From SKVJ01 sp964578745 (GTDB lineage: Bacteria; Chloroflexota; Dehalococcoidia; GIF9; AB-539-J10), in the NCBI GenBank assembly GCA_964578745.1, contig CAZODZ010000006.1, forward strand, positions 1 to 46,389: a stretch of DNA of 46,389 nt, read 5' to 3'. Under the pieces are notes generated by a model that was given only the letters and a program-made list of their open reading frames with translations, searched no databases and was not told the origin of the DNA. Position 1 is the first letter of the stretch. Each line of letters begins with the position of its first letter. Position numbers and translations under genes: made by a program. Positions 42,365 through 46,389 of the stretch are shown here, piece after piece.

Positions 42365-43771
42365 CTATTCGTACTGCTGTGCACGCTCCATCAGCTGCCG
42401 CGCCCGGTTGAGAATGGAGAGCACCTCGAACGGCTGCTCGATGAACGGATAGGTGGGCACGCCACGCGGCTCAAGGTAGGCCTTTGCCTCTTCCATGCGG
42501 TCCTTGACGCCGGAAAAGGTGACATAAAGCGGCTTGTCTGGGTACTTGTGTGCCGTATCGACGAGGAACTCGAGGTCCGGGCGGCCGAGCTCATCCACCA
42601 CCACGAGGACGACGACAACTGCGTCGATGTTCGGGTCGTCCATGACCACCTCCAGTGCGAGCCGATGGCTCTTCTCGATGCCGTGGACGAGCGCGGGTCC
42701 CCAGATATCGACCGGATTGCGCATGCGCAGCCAGTCGGGTCCGATATCCTGCAGCCGCTGCCGGTTCTCTTCGAGCAGGTCGGGGACAGCAAGGTCCCAG
42801 CGCTGGCGACAGAGGTCGGTGAGTACGACGAGCATCGCGCCCGAAGGCGCCATGAAACTGATGCGGTTGCCACGTGGCAGCGGCATCGGTGAGATGGCCT
42901 TGGCCACGTGGAACAGCTGCGAGTAGTCCGTGAGCTGGGTCACGCACGCCTGGTGCAGCGCTGCCTCGACGATGCGCGCGTCCGACGCCAGCGCCGCGGT
43001 GTGTGCAATGGCTGCCACGGAGCCCTCGGTGCTCGTGCCGCCCTTGAGGACGAACACGGGTTTCTTTGCCGCCGCCCTGCGCGCGACTTTGAGGAACTCG
43101 CGCGGCTGCTTCAGGCTCTCGAGATAGAGAAAGATGGCACGGGTCTCGGGGTCGTTCGCGAGGTACTCGAGCGCCTCGTTCTCACTGATGTCTACCTTGT
43201 TGCCGAGGCCGAGGACACGCGCGACGCCGAAGTACTCCCCGCTCGTCATGTACCTCTGTGTGTGTGTGGCGAAGTTGCCCGTCTGCGCAATGTAGGAGAT
43301 ATTACCGGGGCGTATCCAGCCAAGCGGGAAGAAGCTCGAGGTGAACTTGTGGGGTGTGGAGATGTTGCCGGAGGTGTTCGGGCCGATGGCGCGGACGCCC
43401 AGCTCCTTGATTGTCTGCTCGAGCTCGTGTTGAAGCTCTGCGCCGTGCTCATCGACCTCCGAGTAGCCGCCCGCTGCGAGCACGAAGGTGTTGATACCCC
43501 TGGCCGCGCAGCGCCGGACGGCCTCCGTCGTTGCAGCTGCCGGTACGATGATGATACCAAGGTCGATGTTCTCTGGCAGCGAGTCTATGTCGGTCGTCAC
43601 AGGCAGCCCCAGAATCTCGCCGCCCTTCGGATTCACGAGATGAATGCGGCCCTCATAGCCATTGGCCTGCATGTTGCGTATGACCTCGTGCCCGGGTTTG
43701 CCGGGACTCGACGATGCACCGATGATGGCGACGCTATCGGGTTCGAACAGGTTGGTCCACGTGTCCTTCAC
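42365..43771 (-). CDS. ADP-forming acyl-CoA synthetase, alpha (CoA-binding) subunit
   Basis: A 468-residue protein with an N-terminal CoA-binding Rossmann domain (VAIIGASSSPGKPGHEVIRN), IGPNTSG and the two succinyl-CoA-ligase-like domains. The phospho-His region reads AAIAHTAALASDARIVEAAL, where H-T-A replaces the usual H-T-G. The start is GTG at 43771 with AGGAGG nine bases upstream. Together with the beta subunit it would convert an acyl-CoA to the acid and ATP. The two genes are convergent instead of in one operon, which is not the common arrangement. Confidence 0.88.
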   Translation of the reverse strand: MKDTWTNLFEPDSVAIIGASSSPGKPGHEVIRNMQANGYEGRIHLVNPKGGEILGLPVTTDIDSLPENIDLGIIIVPAAATTEAVRRCAARGINTFVLAAGGYSEVDEHGAELQHELEQTIKELGVRAIGPNTSGNISTPHKFTSSFFPLGWIRPGNISYIAQTGNFATHTQRYMTSGEYFGVARVLGLGNKVDISENEALEYLANDPETRAIFLYLESLKQPREFLKVARRAAAKKPVFVLKGGTSTEGSVAAIAHTAALASDARIVEAALHQACVTQLTDYSQLFHVAKAISPMPLPRGNRISFMAPSGAMLVVLTDLCRQRWDLAVPDLLEENRQRLQDIGPDWLRMRNPVDIWGPALVHGIEKSHRLALEVVMDDPNIDAVVVVLVVVDELGRPDLEFLVDTAHKYPDKPLYVTFSGVKDRMEEAKAYLEPRGVPTYPFIEQPFEVLSILNRARQLMERAQQYE

Positions 43772-43786
43772 GCCGTAGCCTCCTCT

Positions 43787-44058
43787 CTACGTGTACTGCG
43801 GTTCTGCCAATCGTATCAGAGTCCGCCGTATGACGCGACGCGCCCCGTGGTATGAAGCTGTCGCTCTGGCGAGGTGGGTCTTGAGCGTGTACGGTATGTC
43901 CGGCACGGCGATTATCCTTGCCGGAACGTGCCTGGGTGACGCATTCTGCAGCAGGTTCCTGCGTATCGTCTCCCTCAACTCGTCGGTTAGCTGGCAGCCC
44001 GGAAGATGTTCGCCCTGTCTTTGACCTCGTCCGACGGCTCCCAGAGTACCTTTGCCAT
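43787..44058 (-). pseudogene. Acetoacetyl-CoA synthetase relic with internal deletion
   Basis: On the minus strand an AAGGAGA site and ATG 44058 open MAKVLWEPSDEVKDRANIFR, which matches the first residues of acetoacetyl-CoA synthetases. It stops at once (TAA near 43987). A second frame then gives ELRETIRRNLLQNASPRHVP and ARIIAVPDIPYTL, the C-terminus of the same family. The roughly 600 residues in between, including the AMP-binding domain, are missing. The relic ends at TAG 43787, 15 bases before the start of the CoA-binding subunit, so the intact gene once preceded it in the same direction. Confidence 0.75.
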
Positions 44059-44207
44059 GACGTTGTCTCCTTTCGCCAGTTCGGGCTATTGTAGCCGACA
44101 GAACTGAGCAGCGGAGTGCCTGTAGTGGACGCCCGGATGCCCGGACCGGTATCAGGACAATATACCTATGCGTGTAGCGAAGCAGCTTCAGCCAGGCGCA
44201 TGACAGT

Positions 44208-44420
44208 CTATCCTCCTGTCTCTATCGCTGCTGGTCCGGCTTGAACAGTCATGTACCCATGCGCCATGGGCCGCCTGAGCAGCAGCACAGGGACGGGTAC
44301 AACCCCTTCCATGATGGCTGCGGGTGTGACACCATAACGCCACGCGACGTCTGCCGTCACGAGTATGGCTGAGCCGTCTTCTGCCGCGTTGTGAGCAGAT
44401 GAGAAATTGAGGGAGGAGTG
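44208..44420 (-). pseudogene. Possible universal stress protein C-terminal relic
   Basis: On the minus strand AAEDGSAILVTADVAWRYG and VVPVPVLLLRRP resemble the last strand-loop-strand of a UspA domain, where the last strand is followed by PVLLVR. The upstream part is not present. It overlaps the promoter and first codons of the next, divergent gene. The assignment is weak; it may be chance. Confidence 0.3.
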
Positions 44421-44426
44421 ACTCAA

Positions 44427-45311
44427 ATGACGAAACTCGGATTCATCGGTCTCGGAATCATGGGCAGGCCCATGGCCGGCCATCTCCTTGCTGCGGGACA
44501 TACTGTGCACGTGTATGACATCAATGCTGAGTCGGTGAAGGCGCTGGTGGACAAGGGCGCCGTCGGTTGCTCCAGTTGCAAGGAGGTTGCATTGCTCTCG
44601 GAGATCGTCTTCACCATGGTGCCCGACACGCCTGACGTGGAAAAGGTGCTGTTCGGCGATGGTGGCGTCGCCGAGGGTGCGAGACCTGGTTCGGTGGTGG
44701 TAGACATGAGCTCCATCTCTCCGATTGCCACGAAAAACTTCGCCAGGAAGCTGGCTGATATCGGCGTCGACATGCTCGATGCGCCCGTGTCCGGCGGACA
44801 GGTGGGTGCCGAGAAGGCGATACTTTCCATCATGGTTGGCGGCAAGCAGGAGGTATTCGACCGGGTCAAGCCGTTTTTCGAGATCATGGGCAAGAGCATG
44901 GTGCTCATAGGGGATAATGGTGCAGGCCAGACATGCAAGGTCGCCAACCAGATCGCGGTGGCAGTGACGATCGCCGCAACTGCCGAGGCACTGACGTTTG
45001 CGTCAAAGGCCGGTGCTGACCCGGCGAAAGTGCGTGAGGCCCTGATGGGTGGCCTCGCCGGCAGCCGCATAATGGAACTTCTCGGCGAGCGCATGATAAA
45101 GCGGAACTTTGAGCCTGGCGGACCGCTGCGTATAAACCAGAAGGATCTGAACCTGGCGCTGCAGATGGCCCGCAGCCTGCACATGGGCCTTCCGTTCACT
45201 GCGATTGCGCAGGAGATGTACAGTGCGGCAGCGGCGCGCGCCGGCATGGAGGCGGACCACTCGTCGATGGTCCTTGCACTCGAACAGCTGGCGGACCACC
45301 CTGTGGCCTAG
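44427..45311 (+). CDS. 3-hydroxyisobutyrate/tartronate semialdehyde reductase-type dehydrogenase
   Basis: A 294-residue beta-hydroxyacid dehydrogenase. GLGIMGRPMAGHLL is the N-terminal NAD(P) site, DAPVSGGQVGAE carries the substrate loop (S122-G124), K171 in CKVANQ is the catalytic lysine and FEPGGPLRINQKDL is the C-terminal signature. This pattern fits 2-hydroxy-3-oxopropionate reductase (GarR/GlxR) as well as 3-hydroxyisobutyrate dehydrogenase. I chose ATG 44427 because GGGAGGAG sits eight bases before it; GTG 44418 would lie directly on that site. Single gene, followed by two hairpins. Confidence 0.9.
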   Translation: MTKLGFIGLGIMGRPMAGHLLAAGHTVHVYDINAESVKALVDKGAVGCSSCKEVALLSEIVFTMVPDTPDVEKVLFGDGGVAEGARPGSVVVDMSSISPIATKNFARKLADIGVDMLDAPVSGGQVGAEKAILSIMVGGKQEVFDRVKPFFEIMGKSMVLIGDNGAGQTCKVANQIAVAVTIAATAEALTFASKAGADPAKVREALMGGLAGSRIMELLGERMIKRNFEPGGPLRINQKDLNLALQMARSLHMGLPFTAIAQEMYSAAAARAGMEADHSSMVLALEQLADHPVA

Positions 45312-45700
45312 GATTCCGGACAGCTGTGCTGTCCCTGCCGAGGCGGGCATCTTGCCCGTCCTCTGCGTGGTGTGTTGGCTCATGCCCTTCCGAGGGCTGC
45401 TCTGACATGTGGGCTGGCTGTGGTTGCTGCATGGAAAGGAGCCACGCGGGTGGCAGTGTGCGCCACTTGTTCCATCGTTCTCTCTCTGACTTGCGACCAG
45501 TTGGGGTGGAGTGGTTGCTTTCTGCCCCGCATGCCATCTGGAAAGGCGTATCATCATAGCTCTCGTTGGCCGTCGCTCTGCTCAGCGCCGACCCTGTCTT
45601 GAGCACCAGTTGGGACAGAGGGAGTGTGGTTCACCCCTCATTGGCGGCACGGGGGTTCTCTGCCTGTGTTGAAGGTGAGACGTAGGCCGGTACGCTCGGT
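45312..45700. other. Intergenic region with two hairpins
   Basis: Apart from the terminators at its left end, no supported gene. Short open frames on both strands show no family pattern. Confidence 0.4.
45318..45363 (+). terminator. Two hairpins after the dehydrogenase gene
   Basis: GGACAGC / GCTGTCC (45318-45334, loop TGT) and GAGGCGGGCA / TGCCCG-T-CCTC (45340-45363, loop TCT, one bulge). Neither has a U-tract. Confidence 0.5.
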
Positions 45701-46389
45701 ATGGTAACGTTCGATGACAAGTTGCTGACAAGTGCGCGTGTCATTGCACTCGACTTCTCCAATGAGCTCCTGACAGCCGGGACGCTGGTTATTCAGCTGG
45801 CAACCCTGGACGGAGGGACGCTGTAGACCAGGTTGGCACGGTGGAGAATTACATTCCGATCAGGTTCCGGCGTGGGGCCCGCAACTACGCTGACGCGGCG
45901 ATAACTGCGATGGACCCGGCTGTCATAGGCGACCCTGGGTGGCATTCGGCGAGCCTGGAGACTATCTTCGTCTCTGGCACGACAGCGACCTCTGCCGGAG
46001 ACACGGTGGACAAGTCGGGACGGGCGAGCGACGTGATGAAGAACGTGGTCTACTACGGCACGAAAAATCTGGGCGATGAGGCAGTCTGGAGCAGCAGCGA
46101 CGGCGCCGTAACGACGGTAAGCGGTTCCGACCTTACCGCTGGTCTGGGGGCTCGGTGGCTATTACGGCCAAGGCGTCCGGATTGTCGGACACGCCTACTC
46201 TCATGGTGACTGAAGCACCATCGCTGCTTCCAATGCTGTCGATCGAAGTTGACACCGATTCCCCGGCTTACCGTATAGGCGATACTGTGACTGTGACTGT
46301 CACCGTCAGCGACGGTTCCGCTGGTGGGATTGCAGGCGCGACGGTGTCCGTGCAGATGGTAACCGGAAGGGGCGCCATGAGGTACTCTG
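45701..46389 (+). pseudogene. Frameshifted Ig-like (Big-domain) surface protein, runs off window
   Basis: Three reading frames together give parts of a secreted-type protein. 45701-45826 encodes TSARVIALDFSNELL and ends at TAG. 45841-46145 continues in another frame with ENYIPIRFRRGARN and AVWSSSDGAVTTVSGSDLTA, the typical bacterial Ig-like beta pattern. After GGGGG at 46146-46150 a third frame continues SVAITAKASGLSDTPTLMV, then PAYRIGDTVTVTVTVSDGS and runs off the edge. The two breaks each lie at a G run. Either the gene is decayed, or single-base sequence errors split an intact adhesin or S-layer-associated protein. Confidence 0.6.

Noticed and set aside
42908..43855. 315-codon open frame on the plus strand
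   Set aside because: Antisense shadow of the CoA-binding synthetase subunit.

Overview
The window is a GC-rich, gene-dense bacterial chromosome segment. GroEL/GroES, a DUF2851 protein, corrinoid methyl-transfer genes, an ADP-forming acyl-CoA synthetase and a formate/nitrite transporter together suggest an anaerobic Chloroflexota, possibly of the Dehalococcoidia. That placement is inference from protein flavour; there is no rRNA in the window. I saw no tRNA, rRNA, insertion sequence, phage or CRISPR array.

Layout. 1-4.4 kb: an AddA/AddB-type helicase-nuclease pair on the minus strand (helicase cut by the window edge). 4.9-9.7 kb: a cupin, an NAD-dependent epimerase, and a tight three-gene operon of a PanB homologue, a DRE-TIM (isopropylmalate/homocitrate synthase-like) enzyme and an unrecognised Cys-rich protein. 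9.8-10.4 kb: a frameshifted response-regulator relic. 10.5-15.3 kb: pyruvate kinase, an M16 peptidase that looks leaderless, and groES-groEL with a CIRCE-like palindrome lacking its usual spacer. 15.5-21.4 kb: an XRE regulator plus DUF2851 protein, then two CPA2-type cation/proton antiporters flanking a free-standing CBS-pair protein, then an aminotransferase. 21.4-23 kb: tsaD and an HPP-family membrane protein whose reading frame does not join its start.

23.2-30.7 kb: a partly decayed surface-polysaccharide locus. It holds an aminotransferase fragment, a Gfo/Idh dehydrogenase, a UDP-sugar dehydrogenase, a DUF354 glycosyltransferase-like protein, a half-length flippase, an FrhB-like ferredoxin-domain protein and a polysaccharide pyruvyl transferase. 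30.9-32.1 kb: a formate/nitrite channel and the remains of a metal P-type ATPase.

32.2-41.3 kb is the most interesting part: a seven-gene minus-strand operon. In transcription order it encodes a corrinoid protein, three different MttB-superfamily methyltransferases without an in-frame amber codon (so not the pyrrolysine form), an acyl-CoA dehydrogenase, a [2Fe-2S]/ASKHA corrinoid-reactivating protein and a methyltetrahydrofolate:corrinoid methyltransferase. It forms a complete route from a methylated (probably quaternary) amine to methyl-tetrahydrofolate. It has a recognisable promoter with a palindrome over the predicted transcription start. Next to it lie the two separately encoded halves of an ADP-forming acyl-CoA synthetase, arranged convergently; they could handle the acyl part of the substrate. 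43.8-46.4 kb: an internally deleted acetoacetyl-CoA synthetase relic, a doubtful stress-protein relic, a 3-hydroxyisobutyrate/tartronate-semialdehyde-type reductase and a frameshifted Ig-like surface protein running off the window.

Two general features: several promoters share a TTGACG-like -35 and a TAGAAT/TAGACT-like -10, and many operon ends carry strong hairpins with no clear U-tract. At least five genes are broken or truncated. Some single-base frameshifts sit at short G runs and could be sequence errors, whereas the large internal deletions cannot.
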